From: Caulobacter sp. S45
Lineage (GTDB): Bacteria > Pseudomonadota > Alphaproteobacteria > Caulobacterales > Caulobacteraceae
Length of the DNA: 64,000 nucleotides
Direction of reading: 5' to 3'
NCBI RefSeq assembly: GCF_009765965.1
Contig: NZ_LMUL01000014.1
Location: forward strand, 2,281,356-2,345,355
Within the stretch, counting starts at the first letter, position 1, and the number at the start of each line of letters is the position of its first letter. This document shows positions 19,125-27,880 of this stretch, one piece after another. The translations under genes and the position numbers were made by a program. Under the pieces are notes generated by a model. That model was not told the DNA's origin. It worked only from the letters and a program-made list of their open reading frames with translations, and did not search any database.

Positions 19125-20237
19125 ATGATTTACGTCTATCAGCCTGACCTCTCCGGGCGCGAGCGCGAGTATCTACTCGATGCATTCGACAGCAGTTGGA
19201 TATCCTCCAAAGGTGAATACGTCGATAGATTTGCAAAAAACTTTGAAAGCTATACGGGCATAAAACACGCGACGGTCGTATCCAACGGTACGGTGGCGCT
19301 TCATCTTGCTCTTCACTGCCTAGGTCTCGCTCCTGGCGATGAAGTGATTGTCCCGTCCTTCACGTATATAGCCTCAGTCAACACCATCGTGCAGACCGGC
19401 GCGGTTCCCGTCTTTGCCGATTCGAACGCGCACGATTGGTTGCTGGATGTCGGTCACGTTGAAAGTCTGATTACGGATCGAACGCGCGCCATCATGGCCG
19501 TGCACCTCTACGGTGCAATATGCGATATGGATTCTCTCTGCGCTCTTGCCGAGCGGTATGGGCTCAAGATCATCGAGGATTGTGCAGAGGCTCTCGGCTC
19601 GACCTACCGGGGAAGACACGTCGGGTCGTTCGGCGCGGTCGGCACCTTCAGTTTCTTTGGCAACAAGACCGTTACCACAGGCGAAGGCGGGATGGTCACG
19701 ACCAATGACGCCGCGCTGGCCGAGCGGTTGACCATCGTGAAAGGGCAGGGCCAGGATCCTAGCCGGCGCTATTGGCACTCCGAGCTTGGCTTCAACTACC
19801 GCATGACTAATCTCGCCGCCAGTATAGGGGTCGCGCAGCTTGAACGTATCGATTCTATTCTGGCACGAAAGCGTGAAATTGGCTGTCGTTACCGTGTTAA
19901 TCTTGTTAACTCGGGGGTGCGGTTTCAGGATGTCCCCGATCATGTTGTCAGCTCGGACTGGCTCGTGAGCCTGCTCGTGCCCGATGGTGTCGATCGGGAG
20001 GTGATGATGGCCGAGATGGAGGGGAGCGGCATCGAAACTCGACCGGTATTCTATTGTGCTCACCAAATGCCGCCTCACTTTCGCGCGGACCTCAGCCTGC
20101 CTGTCGCCCAAGACATCGCTCAACGGGGCATAAGCCTGCCCAGTTATCCGGGGCTGGACGACGACCAAGTCGATTTTATCTGCGACGCCATGATGAATAT
20201 CCTGCAGAAAGCCAAACGCAGGAGTGTTGCGGCTTAA
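19125..20237 (+). CDS. per: GDP-perosamine synthase (DegT/DnrJ/EryC1/StrS aminotransferase, RfbE/Per)
   Basis: This PLP enzyme aminates C4 of GDP-4-keto-6-deoxy-D-mannose to give GDP-perosamine. The N-terminus (VYQPDLSGREREYLLDAF, SSWISSKGEYVDRF), VVSNGTVALHLAL, VIVPSFTYIASVNTIVQ, IEDCAEALGS and FSFFGNKTVTTGEGGM (PLP Lys in the last) follow the RfbE/Per subfamily closely. Length (370) is normal. The substrate comes from gmd at 9.6 kb in the same locus, and the neighbouring acetyltransferase completes N-acetylperosamine. Start at ATG 19125; the 255 bases between per and perB must contain promoters for both directions. Confidence 0.92.
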   Translation: MIYVYQPDLSGREREYLLDAFDSSWISSKGEYVDRFAKNFESYTGIKHATVVSNGTVALHLALHCLGLAPGDEVIVPSFTYIASVNTIVQTGAVPVFADSNAHDWLLDVGHVESLITDRTRAIMAVHLYGAICDMDSLCALAERYGLKIIEDCAEALGSTYRGRHVGSFGAVGTFSFFGNKTVTTGEGGMVTTNDAALAERLTIVKGQGQDPSRRYWHSELGFNYRMTNLAASIGVAQLERIDSILARKREIGCRYRVNLVNSGVRFQDVPDHVVSSDWLVSLLVPDGVDREVMMAEMEGSGIETRPVFYCAHQMPPHFRADLSLPVAQDIAQRGISLPSYPGLDDDQVDFICDAMMNILQKAKRRSVAA

Positions 20238-20284
20238 GGCCGGCGCTAATTTATCGAATATATAGCCGGCTATCGGAGAATGAA

Positions 20285-21631
20285 ATGCGTTGCGCAGTAA
20301 TAATGCCTCATGGGTGGCTTGGAGGTATGGTGAATTTCGCCATACTGTTGTGCAACACATTAGTTGAGTTGAGCATAAGAGATGAACTCGTTGAGGTGAG
20401 TTTGTGCGTGCCGCTCGGCTATAACCTTGATGCAATCATCGGATTGAATAAGGCGGTAAATGTCATCGCCTTTGAGCATGTGCCCTGGAATCCAACGGAG
20501 TTTAGGTTTTCAACCTTCGTCGGCTCTATCGAGCCCAATCTGGAGGATTGTGGGGGGATGACCTATCCAAAGGCGGTTAACGGCGCGATGGATATTGTTA
20601 TTGCTGATGTTTGGATACTTTTGACGGGAATATTTGGGCATGGACCGATCATGCCTCTTAAGCCTTATTTGGTATATGCGCCTGATTTCATTCAGCGAGT
20701 TGTACCGGAGATATATAGTTCAAATCCGGTGGATTCGCATTGGCTGATGAACGGCTGGCAATCCATCACCATGCAAAATAGCCGCGGCGTGTTGGTAACG
20801 TCGGTGCAAACTGGGCGAGATGCCGTCAGCTATGCTGGCGTCCCCAGTTCCAAAGTCCACCTACTTCCAATGGCCAATGCGCCTTTATTCTCAGTAGATT
20901 CAGGCGATCTGGATCGGAGTCGAGCTAAGACTGAGAAGTTGAAACGCTTTTTCTCTGGAAAGATTTCAACATCATCCATTCCATATAAAGTGACTGAATC
21001 GGGAATGGATCAGTCGCCATCTTCGCCATTGCTTCAGCTCTTGGAATCGAAGCGGCCGTATTTCCTGTGGGTGACAAACACTACTCGGCACAAGAATCAG
21101 GAGAGAGCTGTGGAGGCGCTTGAGCGGTATTATGAAGAATTTGATGGGCGCTTAGCCTGTATCATGTGCGGTCCCACGACAGAACTTTATCTTCAGCCAT
21201 GTGGGCTGCCATGGGTGGACAAAATCCATCATAAAATTAAGAAGAGTCCGGCCTTGATCGAAAACTTAATTTTGGCTGGTACTCTAAGTACCGAGCGCTA
21301 CAAGAGTTTATTGTCGGATGCAGCTTTCCTCTGGCATAACGTTCTCTACGACAACGGTACATTTTCTGTAATTGAAGCTGCGCGCCTCGGAACCCGTTCG
21401 CTCGTATCCGTCTATCCCCAGATGATGGAAATTGTCGATCATTTCAGGATCAATGCAGAGACTTTCGATCCTTGGGATGTGGAAGGTGCCGCTATTGCAT
21501 TGAAGGGTATGGAAAAGAAGCTAATAGAGCAGGGGGCGGCGGCGACGTGCAATTTTGATGATGATGATGCTGTTGTGTTCAAATCAAAATTATCCATGCT
21601 TTTAGAGCACTCCCTAACTGAGGTCGCTTGA
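20285..21631 (+). CDS. Glycosyltransferase family 4-like protein
   Basis: The frame is open from inside per, but ATG 20285 with GGAGAA just upstream is the natural start, giving 448 residues that begin MRCAVIMPHGWLGG. The C-terminal half has the GT-B donor site: YFLWVTNTTRHKNQERAVEAL, then HNVLYDNGTFSVIEAARLGTRSLV with the Glu motif. The N-terminal half is divergent. It follows per by about 47 bases and is one base from the next transferase, so the three probably form one transcript; a perosaminyltransferase role is possible but unproven. Confidence 0.78.
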   Translation: MRCAVIMPHGWLGGMVNFAILLCNTLVELSIRDELVEVSLCVPLGYNLDAIIGLNKAVNVIAFEHVPWNPTEFRFSTFVGSIEPNLEDCGGMTYPKAVNGAMDIVIADVWILLTGIFGHGPIMPLKPYLVYAPDFIQRVVPEIYSSNPVDSHWLMNGWQSITMQNSRGVLVTSVQTGRDAVSYAGVPSSKVHLLPMANAPLFSVDSGDLDRSRAKTEKLKRFFSGKISTSSIPYKVTESGMDQSPSSPLLQLLESKRPYFLWVTNTTRHKNQERAVEALERYYEEFDGRLACIMCGPTTELYLQPCGLPWVDKIHHKIKKSPALIENLILAGTLSTERYKSLLSDAAFLWHNVLYDNGTFSVIEAARLGTRSLVSVYPQMMEIVDHFRINAETFDPWDVEGAAIALKGMEKKLIEQGAAATCNFDDDDAVVFKSKLSMLLEHSLTEVA

Positions 21632-21632
21632 G

Positions 21633-23417
21633 ATGGATTGCAATTCAATGGCAGTTTTCACTCGGGAGCATAAAGCCATTCGTGTTGGAATGCTTATTTC
21701 TGGCGAGCATCGATCCCCATTCGGGGAGGGTATTTTCCAATACTTAACTCTCTTGGTTAAGGGGGCGTCGCCAGGTGCGTTGCAATTTAATCTAGTTCTT
21801 TCCCAAAATTCGGTTGAGGCATTCGAAGTTTGGCGCGACCACCTTCCTCCCGAGTTGCAAGCAGATGTGGTCGTTATTGGGGCACCGGATAGGGTGTCGC
21901 GTAATTTTCATTCGATCGAAATCGATCTGGAAGTTGGTGATTGGATACGTGCGTTCGAGAAGGGCGTTGATGTTTGGTTTACCCTGCAGCCCCATTATGC
22001 AATTTTAACTGCAGCGAATAAACCAGTCGCGACTATCTTTGCTGACTGGGTATTTTCGGAATATTTCACAATGTTCCCTCCTGAAATCAATATTGAGCCC
22101 CAATATGAAGCCACAAAAAAAATGGCTTCAGTTGTCTCGCGATTTATTTGCTTTTCGGAGCATGTAAAAAAAAATCACATCTGCAAAGTTTTCGGCATCA
22201 GCGAAGAGCGTGTTGTGGTGCTGCCGCATGCCCGATTTGATTATGCAGATGTGACGGGTTGCTCATTTACCTCCAAAAAAGCAGCGGCGGATCGTATCCG
22301 AGATTATCTAGCGGACGAGGCCTTGACTCCGATTGAGGATCGCCCGAATCGCGACATATGGCAAAGGCGGTTACTTGGTAATATATTGAAAGGGTTTCCG
22401 TTCGAGGAGGTGGATTATGCATTGGTTTCCACCCGCGCACGGCCGCATAAAAATACGGGGATCGTGTTGCGGGCGGCGCTTGAGATGCGTCGAACCTATG
22501 CCAACACCAAAATCATTGTAACGGCACCCATCTCGTGGACGGCTCCGCAGGATGCCTTTAGTAAGGAAATCACTGATAGTGGCCTGCAATGGGATGTGAT
22601 CGCGCTGGCTCAACTACCTTCAGAGGTCCATGCCGCCGTATATCGCTGCGCTGCGGTCACGGTTCATCCTTCGCCCTTTGAGGGCGGTTTCCCGTTTACG
22701 GCGTTCGAATCCCTATCCATGGGGACGCCGATCCTAATCGCGGATGGAGCCGTAGCGCGTGAATTTCTACCGATAGAAGATCGCGAACATTTCCTGTTCA
22801 ATCCGACGTCGCCTTCTCAGCTTGCGGCTAGGATCGGCGAAACAATTCGTGATCGGGATAAGGTTCTGTCGCGTCAACTTCAAGCGATTGAGAAGTTCCC
22901 GCGCAGCCTCAGGCAGAACACCAATGAGCTTATCGCCTTATTCGAGCAACTAATCATGGCCCCCCCGCTTGGCGTCGCCCGAGTAGATGCCGGTGAGATC
23001 AGCTTTAATTCGGAAGACCAATCCGATCTGACGGCTGAGGGGTGGTGGCCAAAGGAGGACTGGGGCCGTTGGTCAAGCTCTGGCCGTTCAACCCTCCGCT
23101 TCTGGAACGCGCCGGGGAGCGCCGCCCATGCCATCGAGCTCCATCTTAGCGTGCCGCCCTACGAGGGTGCGGAGTTTATGGGGTGGATTACAATCAACGA
23201 TGATCCAGCTAGCCGAATCACGATCAGCGACAGTGGAAACAAGCATAGCTTGATGGTGACTATCAACGGCCTGCCGGAAGGGCTGGTCACGGTCGCGATC
23301 AATACGCGTAAGCTGAGCCGACCATCGGATATGGGTAGCGCCGACGGTCGCGCGATGGGGTTTGGCTTGGGGCAGGTCCGGTTCTTGACGGGTGGACCAG
23401 GGGGGGGGGCGCATTGA
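21633..23417 (+). CDS. Glycosyltransferase (GT4-like) with C-terminal accessory module
   Basis: Residues about 15-430 are a GT-B enzyme: LVSTRARPHKNTGIVLRAA is the donor loop, and VTVHPSPFEGGFPFTAFESLSMGTPI carries the conserved Glu motif. Residues about 455-590 form a separate beta-rich module starting at GWWPKEDWGRWSSSGRSTLRF, of a kind seen on other polysaccharide proteins. The coding DNA is AT-rich with an A8 tract (22115-22122) and an A9 tract (22166-22174), and ends in a G10 run at 23400-23409 that sets the last residues. It overlaps nothing and starts one base after the preceding stop. Confidence 0.78.
   Translation: MDCNSMAVFTREHKAIRVGMLISGEHRSPFGEGIFQYLTLLVKGASPGALQFNLVLSQNSVEAFEVWRDHLPPELQADVVVIGAPDRVSRNFHSIEIDLEVGDWIRAFEKGVDVWFTLQPHYAILTAANKPVATIFADWVFSEYFTMFPPEINIEPQYEATKKMASVVSRFICFSEHVKKNHICKVFGISEERVVVLPHARFDYADVTGCSFTSKKAAADRIRDYLADEALTPIEDRPNRDIWQRRLLGNILKGFPFEEVDYALVSTRARPHKNTGIVLRAALEMRRTYANTKIIVTAPISWTAPQDAFSKEITDSGLQWDVIALAQLPSEVHAAVYRCAAVTVHPSPFEGGFPFTAFESLSMGTPILIADGAVAREFLPIEDREHFLFNPTSPSQLAARIGETIRDRDKVLSRQLQAIEKFPRSLRQNTNELIALFEQLIMAPPLGVARVDAGEISFNSEDQSDLTAEGWWPKEDWGRWSSSGRSTLRFWNAPGSAAHAIELHLSVPPYEGAEFMGWITINDDPASRITISDSGNKHSLMVTINGLPEGLVTVAINTRKLSRPSDMGSADGRAMGFGLGQVRFLTGGPGGGAH
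23400..23409 (+). repeat. G10 homopolymeric tract at the 3' end of a glycosyltransferase gene
   Basis: Ten consecutive G lie inside the last codons of the transferase. Loss or gain of one G would not destroy the enzyme but would replace the tail and extend it past the present stop (by about 20 residues for G11 and about 40 for G9). It could be a slippage site or a sequencing artefact. Confidence 0.7.
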
Positions 23418-23705
23418 ATGTTCCCAGTTTAGACCGGGATTGCATGGACCCCTTCCTGTCGCCGGCTTAAACCGTACCTTCGGTCCGGCTCTAATTGAGA
23501 GGGGCTTTAGCGTGAGGATCAGGTAGTTTTTGTGCGGGCTGATCGGGATCGACCCCGACCGGCATCCAATCAATGGCTTGCTTGCGGAGCGCACTATTAA
23601 TTCATTCTCATTTGATGAATGATCGTGTAGTTTAAGCCGATAATTCGGCAATCGCGATTTTCAACTATATGGGCATTTGAAATTCTATTGAGGGAGTGTG
23701 CGGTT
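23418..23705. other. Noncoding gap in polysaccharide locus
   Basis: These 288 bases have no plausible gene. The last ~80 bases are AT-rich (AACTATATGGG, TTGAAATTC) and may include the promoter of the downstream gene. No repeat or terminator with a clean T tract is visible. Confidence 0.35.
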
Positions 23706-25142
23706 GTGAATTTGCTTGTTTCTACTCCTCGCTATCTTCTTAGATACAATACCGATTCGAGGCAAACCTATATTGTTGATGACGGTAGGGGGGAGTATTA
23801 TGGCATATCCTGGTTTGACGGTGCGGATTCGATAACGTTAAGTCATTCAAATTTGGACAATGCATCTTTGCAGACGTTCGTGGACTATGCGGATTCTGAG
23901 GTGGGGGTTCTTTCGTGCGGACATAGTTTATCGCAGCCTTTTCTCTCGCAACCTCATCAAATATTGTGCCTGAACGAAGTTGTTCTTGCAACTAATACCG
24001 GCCGAAATTGTCTGAGCGTTGTGAATTCAAAAGATTGGTCGGTTCGGCAGTACCGATATTCCAGAGCTATCTGGGATCGTTGCGGAAGCGGCATCGACGT
24101 CGGCAACCATATTAATTCCGTCACTGAAGACGATGAATTTATTTATCTATTAGCCAACAATTTCGGCAAGGGATCTTTTGCCTTAAAGGTGTCGAAAGGC
24201 GATTACAAACTTGTTGGTACGACGCATTTCGAGTGCACGGGATTGCATAACATCTGGCTTAGGGACAAGTCGACTACGATATCTTGCCACAGCGGTCGTC
24301 AGGCGATCGTCGACCTGGAAAGTGGCGTTCCGCTGTGGGTCTGCGACGATGAGTTGGCCTATACGCGAGGCCTTGCCGCCACGCCTGACAGCCTCTTTGT
24401 CGGAGTTTCGGAATTCAAAGAGCGCGCTGGCCGAAGCAACGGGATGACCGGTCTCTGGATTCTGGACTCGGGAAGCTTTAAGGAAAAGGATTATCATAGC
24501 ATTGGTCCCTTTGGAGGGGTAAACGAGCTGCGGTTGCTTGAGGTCGCTGACCTTTGCCATGGCCGGACAGCTATGCCGTTAACTTCTCAACTTCTTGGTC
24601 AGCCCGTGCAGTCCTATTGGGCTTCCGAGAAAATCACCGAGTTGAAAAACAAACGCATTATAGCAACGAAATGGGAAATGGTTTCGGAAAATTTGATCAG
24701 TTTGACGCACGATTCTTTCCGATGTTCCGAAGCGGGTCTGGGCATGGCGCTAGCTCGCAATATCTCCGCTCAAGACGTAAAGATAAGCGCAACTCTGGAT
24801 GTTTCTAAAAACATTGATGGACTGTCTTGTATTATTGCAAGATATAAAGGGCCCGAAGATCGGAATATGATCGCGGTCACTCTGGCTCGTGAGGCGGATT
24901 ATGTCAGCCGTTTAGCATTCTGGACCAATATAGACGGAAACTGGTCAGAGAAATGTGGATGCGAATTCTACGGCAGAGTGGCCGACGTGGAGCTGATTGT
25001 GATCGGCAATTGTGGGAAAGTTTATTCCGATAAAAAACTGCTTTTGGAGGCGAACGGTTTCTGCGAGGATTCGGGAGATGGACGGGTCGGCGTGAGAATT
25101 TCCAAGGCTGAGGTGTCGAATTTTCAGGTTCAAACCCTTTAA
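23706..25142 (+). CDS. Hypothetical protein, beta-propeller-like N-terminus and concanavalin-like C-terminus
   Basis: I do not recognise a named family with certainty. Residues about 1-310 show repeating short beta-strand blocks, with GRNCLSVVN, IDVGNHINSVTEDDEFIYLLANN, FECTGLHNIW and GRSNGMTGLWILDSG, reminiscent of DUF4915/TIGR03032-type propeller proteins. Residues about 325-478 look like a laminin-G/concanavalin-like beta sandwich (ISATLDVSKNIDGLSCIIARY ... GRVGVRISKAEVSNFQV). No signal peptide is visible, so a cytoplasmic sugar-chain-related role is possible. GTG 23706 has AGGGAG about 10 bases upstream and is preferred over TTG 23688. It is the last gene before the tRNA. Confidence 0.65.
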   Translation: MNLLVSTPRYLLRYNTDSRQTYIVDDGRGEYYGISWFDGADSITLSHSNLDNASLQTFVDYADSEVGVLSCGHSLSQPFLSQPHQILCLNEVVLATNTGRNCLSVVNSKDWSVRQYRYSRAIWDRCGSGIDVGNHINSVTEDDEFIYLLANNFGKGSFALKVSKGDYKLVGTTHFECTGLHNIWLRDKSTTISCHSGRQAIVDLESGVPLWVCDDELAYTRGLAATPDSLFVGVSEFKERAGRSNGMTGLWILDSGSFKEKDYHSIGPFGGVNELRLLEVADLCHGRTAMPLTSQLLGQPVQSYWASEKITELKNKRIIATKWEMVSENLISLTHDSFRCSEAGLGMALARNISAQDVKISATLDVSKNIDGLSCIIARYKGPEDRNMIAVTLAREADYVSRLAFWTNIDGNWSEKCGCEFYGRVADVELIVIGNCGKVYSDKKLLLEANGFCEDSGDGRVGVRISKAEVSNFQVQTL

Positions 25143-25516
25143 ATTCAGCAGTCAAGGTAGGTTGCAGCGAGCAAGGCCGCCATTTTGTAACAGTGCGTCA
25201 AATCGCTGATCGTGACCACGGGTATGGCGCTTTTGACCCTCGGCGGTCTGAGCCGGCTCGCCGATGGGATGACGACGGTCGCCTTCAACACCATCTGCTT
25301 CGGCGAGGCTTTAGCCCACCCACCCCTCGGAAGCTTAGCGCCTGGGTTCGGCGAAGCCGATTTCAATGGTCAGAGACGATGAGGCCTCAAGCCCCGCAAT
25401 TCGCCTGGATCGCGTGGAATGCGCGGCTGGGAAGCCGTAAATGGGCGCAACAACTCGAGCACGTTCGGCCGTATGCCGATGGTTGGCCCTCAAGAGATTG
25501 TGTTTCGAAACCCGCG
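25143..25516. other. Noncoding stretch between polysaccharide locus and tRNA-Arg
   Basis: These 374 bases contain only short open frames on both strands (for example minus strand 25145-25366, 73 codons) with no recognisable product. It is the junction between the AT-richer cluster and the GC-rich core chromosome, and it could hold degraded remnants of an older gene. I see no integrase or insertion sequence end. Confidence 0.4.
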
Positions 25517-25593
25517 TGGCGGCCCGGAGAGGACTCGAACCTCCGACCTCCGGTTTAGGAAACCGCTGCTCTATCCTGCTGAGCTACCGGGCC
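25517..25593 (-). tRNA. tRNA-Arg (anticodon CCT)
   Basis: On the minus strand the 77 bases fold as a tRNA: 7-bp acceptor GGCCCGG/CCGGGCC, D arm with AGCTCAGCAGGATAGAGC, anticodon loop TTCCTAA giving CCT, T arm GGAGGTTCGAGTCCTCT and an encoded CCA end (GCCA at 25520-25517). The first anticodon-stem pair (27-43) is a G-G mismatch. The 3' end points toward the polysaccharide cluster. Confidence 0.95.
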
Positions 25594-25642
25594 GCGCGCC
25601 GTGCCGCCTTAGCGCCTTTCGCGGCGCGGCGGAAGATTGTCC

Positions 25643-26002
<360 letters not shown>

Positions 26003-27241
26003 TTAGACCGCCACCTCCTTCATGGAAATCGTCGAATCGACAAGCCGGTCCAATGCGACCGGTTTGCGTGAGGCGATCAGCTGGCGGCCGGCCATGAATT
26101 CGGGCGGGGCGTTGATCGCCTCCACCGCCAGCACGCGGGCGGACGCATCCAGGTGGAAGATGGCGAAGCGCGCCGTGGGCGGGTGGCCGCGCACCACCAC
26201 CTGGGTCGCGCCCAGCGGCAGGCCCGCGATCTGGAGCTTGAGGTCGAACTGGTCGGACCAGAACCAGGGCACTTCCGGGCTGGGCGGCTTGGTCCCGCAC
26301 AGATCGGCTGTGGCCTGCTTGGCCTGTTCCAGGGCGTTGGGCACGCTTTCCAGTCGCCACATCTGCTCGTAGTGCGGCAGCGGACGTCGGGTGCAGTCGC
26401 CGATGGCGTAGATGGCGGGGTCGGAGGTGCGCGCGCACAGGTCGACCACGATCCCATTGTCGCAGGTCAGGCCCGCGGCCTCGGCCAGCTCCTGGTTGGG
26501 AACCGCGCCGACCCCGACCAGAGCGGCGTCGCAGTCGATCAGGCTTCCATCGGAAAGGCGCACGGCGGAGACGCGGCCTTCTTCGCCCTCCAGGGCGGCG
26601 ACGCCCGAACCGAGGCGGAATTCGACGCCCCGCGCCTGATGATAATCGAGGATGAAGTCCGACAGGATTTCGTGGGCCACGCGCGCCAGCAGCCGCGGCT
26701 GCAGTTCGATCACCGTGGCGCTGCAGCCGAGCGCAGTGGCCGAAGCGGCGGCCTCCAGCCCGATATAGCCGCCGCCGATCACCGCCAGCCGCTTGCCGGG
26801 CCGGAGGACCGCCTTGAGCTTGTCCGCGTCGGCGGCGGTGCGCAGTTCGAGCACGTTGGCCAGCTCCAGCCCCGGCAGGGCCACGCGACGGGCGCGCGAC
26901 CCGAGCGCCAGGATCAGTCGATCAAAAGGCAGTCGGCCGCCGCTCTCCAGCACCACCGTACCGCCGTCCTCGCCCCGCTCGATCGCCACGGCGCGTTCAG
27001 ACAGGCGCATGTCGATGTCGGCCTCGGCGTAGAAGGTGTCGGGGCGTAGAGCCAAAGACGCGGCGTCGGCCTCGCCCTTCAGCCATGCCTTGGACAGGGG
27101 CGGTCGCTGGTACGGCGCGATCGGTTCCTCGCCCACCAGCGTGATCGGGCCGGTCCAGCCATGCTGGCGCAGGAGTGCGGCTGCGGTCCCGCCTGCGTGT
27201 CCCGCGCCGACTATGACGATACGCCCAGCCGTAGGCTCCAA
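26003..27241 (-). CDS. FAD-dependent ferredoxin reductase
   Basis: This flavoprotein likely passes electrons from NAD(P)H to the adjacent ferredoxin. It has the FAD-binding GAGHAGGTAAALL at the N-terminus, PYQRPPLSKAWL typical of putidaredoxin/rhodocoxin reductases, a second dinucleotide fold VIGGGYIGLEAAA, and YAIGDCTRRP near residue 280 for the flavin. Length (412) is normal. The start is TTG 27241 preceded by GGGAGA on the coding strand. The order reductase-ferredoxin on one strand supports one transcript. The oxygenase partner is not in view. Confidence 0.9.
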   Translation of the reverse strand: MEPTAGRIVIVGAGHAGGTAAALLRQHGWTGPITLVGEEPIAPYQRPPLSKAWLKGEADAASLALRPDTFYAEADIDMRLSERAVAIERGEDGGTVVLESGGRLPFDRLILALGSRARRVALPGLELANVLELRTAADADKLKAVLRPGKRLAVIGGGYIGLEAAASATALGCSATVIELQPRLLARVAHEILSDFILDYHQARGVEFRLGSGVAALEGEEGRVSAVRLSDGSLIDCDAALVGVGAVPNQELAEAAGLTCDNGIVVDLCARTSDPAIYAIGDCTRRPLPHYEQMWRLESVPNALEQAKQATADLCGTKPPSPEVPWFWSDQFDLKLQIAGLPLGATQVVVRGHPPTARFAIFHLDASARVLAVEAINAPPEFMAGRQLIASRKPVALDRLVDSTISMKEVAV

Positions 27242-27325
27242 TCCCCGTCTCCCAAAGGTGCAGCCATAGGCGCGGCGGATGCGACAGCTCCTTAAGGAGG
27301 CCGCGCTTGCGGCGGTGGATAGCGC

Positions 27326-27880
27326 ATGGGAAACCGGCCGTCCATGCAGCAGCCCCGCCCCGATCCGCGCGCCTGGACGCGCTTCGATACGCCCGAGGCG
27401 CTGGAAGCGCTGGGCGCCAGGATCGCGGGCGAATTGCGCGCCGGCGAGGCGCTCTGCCTGTACGGGGCGCTGGGGGCGGGCAAGACGACGTTGGCGCGCG
27501 GCTTGGTGCGCGCGCTGCTGGGCGCCCCCGACGCGGAGGTGCCGAGCCCGACCTTCACCCTGGTGCAGACCTACGAGGCGGAGGGTCTAACGTTGTCCCA
27601 CTTCGACCTCTATCGTCTCAAGCGGCCGGAAGAGGCGTTCGAGCTGGGCCTGGACGAGGCCCTGGACGTGGGCGCGGCGGTGATCGAATGGAGCGAGCGG
27701 CTGGAAGGCGCCTTGCCACCCAACCGGCTGGACCTGCGGCTCACCGCCGAGCCGCCGCCGGGAGCCGAGCACGCCGGGGATGGGCACGCCGGGGACGGGC
27801 GCTGGGGGCAGGCGCGGGGGATGGGTCACTGGACGGCTGAGCGGACCGAGGCGGTTATGGCCGGAGCGATCACGGAATGA
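27326..27880 (+). CDS. tsaE: tRNA threonylcarbamoyladenosine biosynthesis ATPase TsaE
   Basis: TsaE is the ATPase of the TsaB-TsaD-TsaE complex that makes the t6A base at position 37 of tRNAs reading ANN codons. Visible marks are the P-loop GALGAGKTTLARGL, SPTFTLVQTYE and HFDLYRL. The C-terminal tail is longer than usual and contains a short duplicated unit (HAGDGHAGDG) from a tandem 15-base repeat at about 27770-27800. Start is ATG 27326 or ATG 27344. The stop overlaps the start of amgK by four bases, so the genes are translation-coupled. Confidence 0.93.
   Translation: MGNRPSMQQPRPDPRAWTRFDTPEALEALGARIAGELRAGEALCLYGALGAGKTTLARGLVRALLGAPDAEVPSPTFTLVQTYEAEGLTLSHFDLYRLKRPEEAFELGLDEALDVGAAVIEWSERLEGALPPNRLDLRLTAEPPPGAEHAGDGHAGDGRWGQARGMGHWTAERTEAVMAGAITE

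Noticed and set aside
19374-20435. A 353-codon minus-strand frame opposite per
   Set aside because: Per is unambiguous on the plus strand; the antisense product has no family features.
25193-25366. Short open frames on both strands before the tRNA
   Set aside because: They are 50-75 codons long, without ribosome sites or recognisable products; treated as noncoding.
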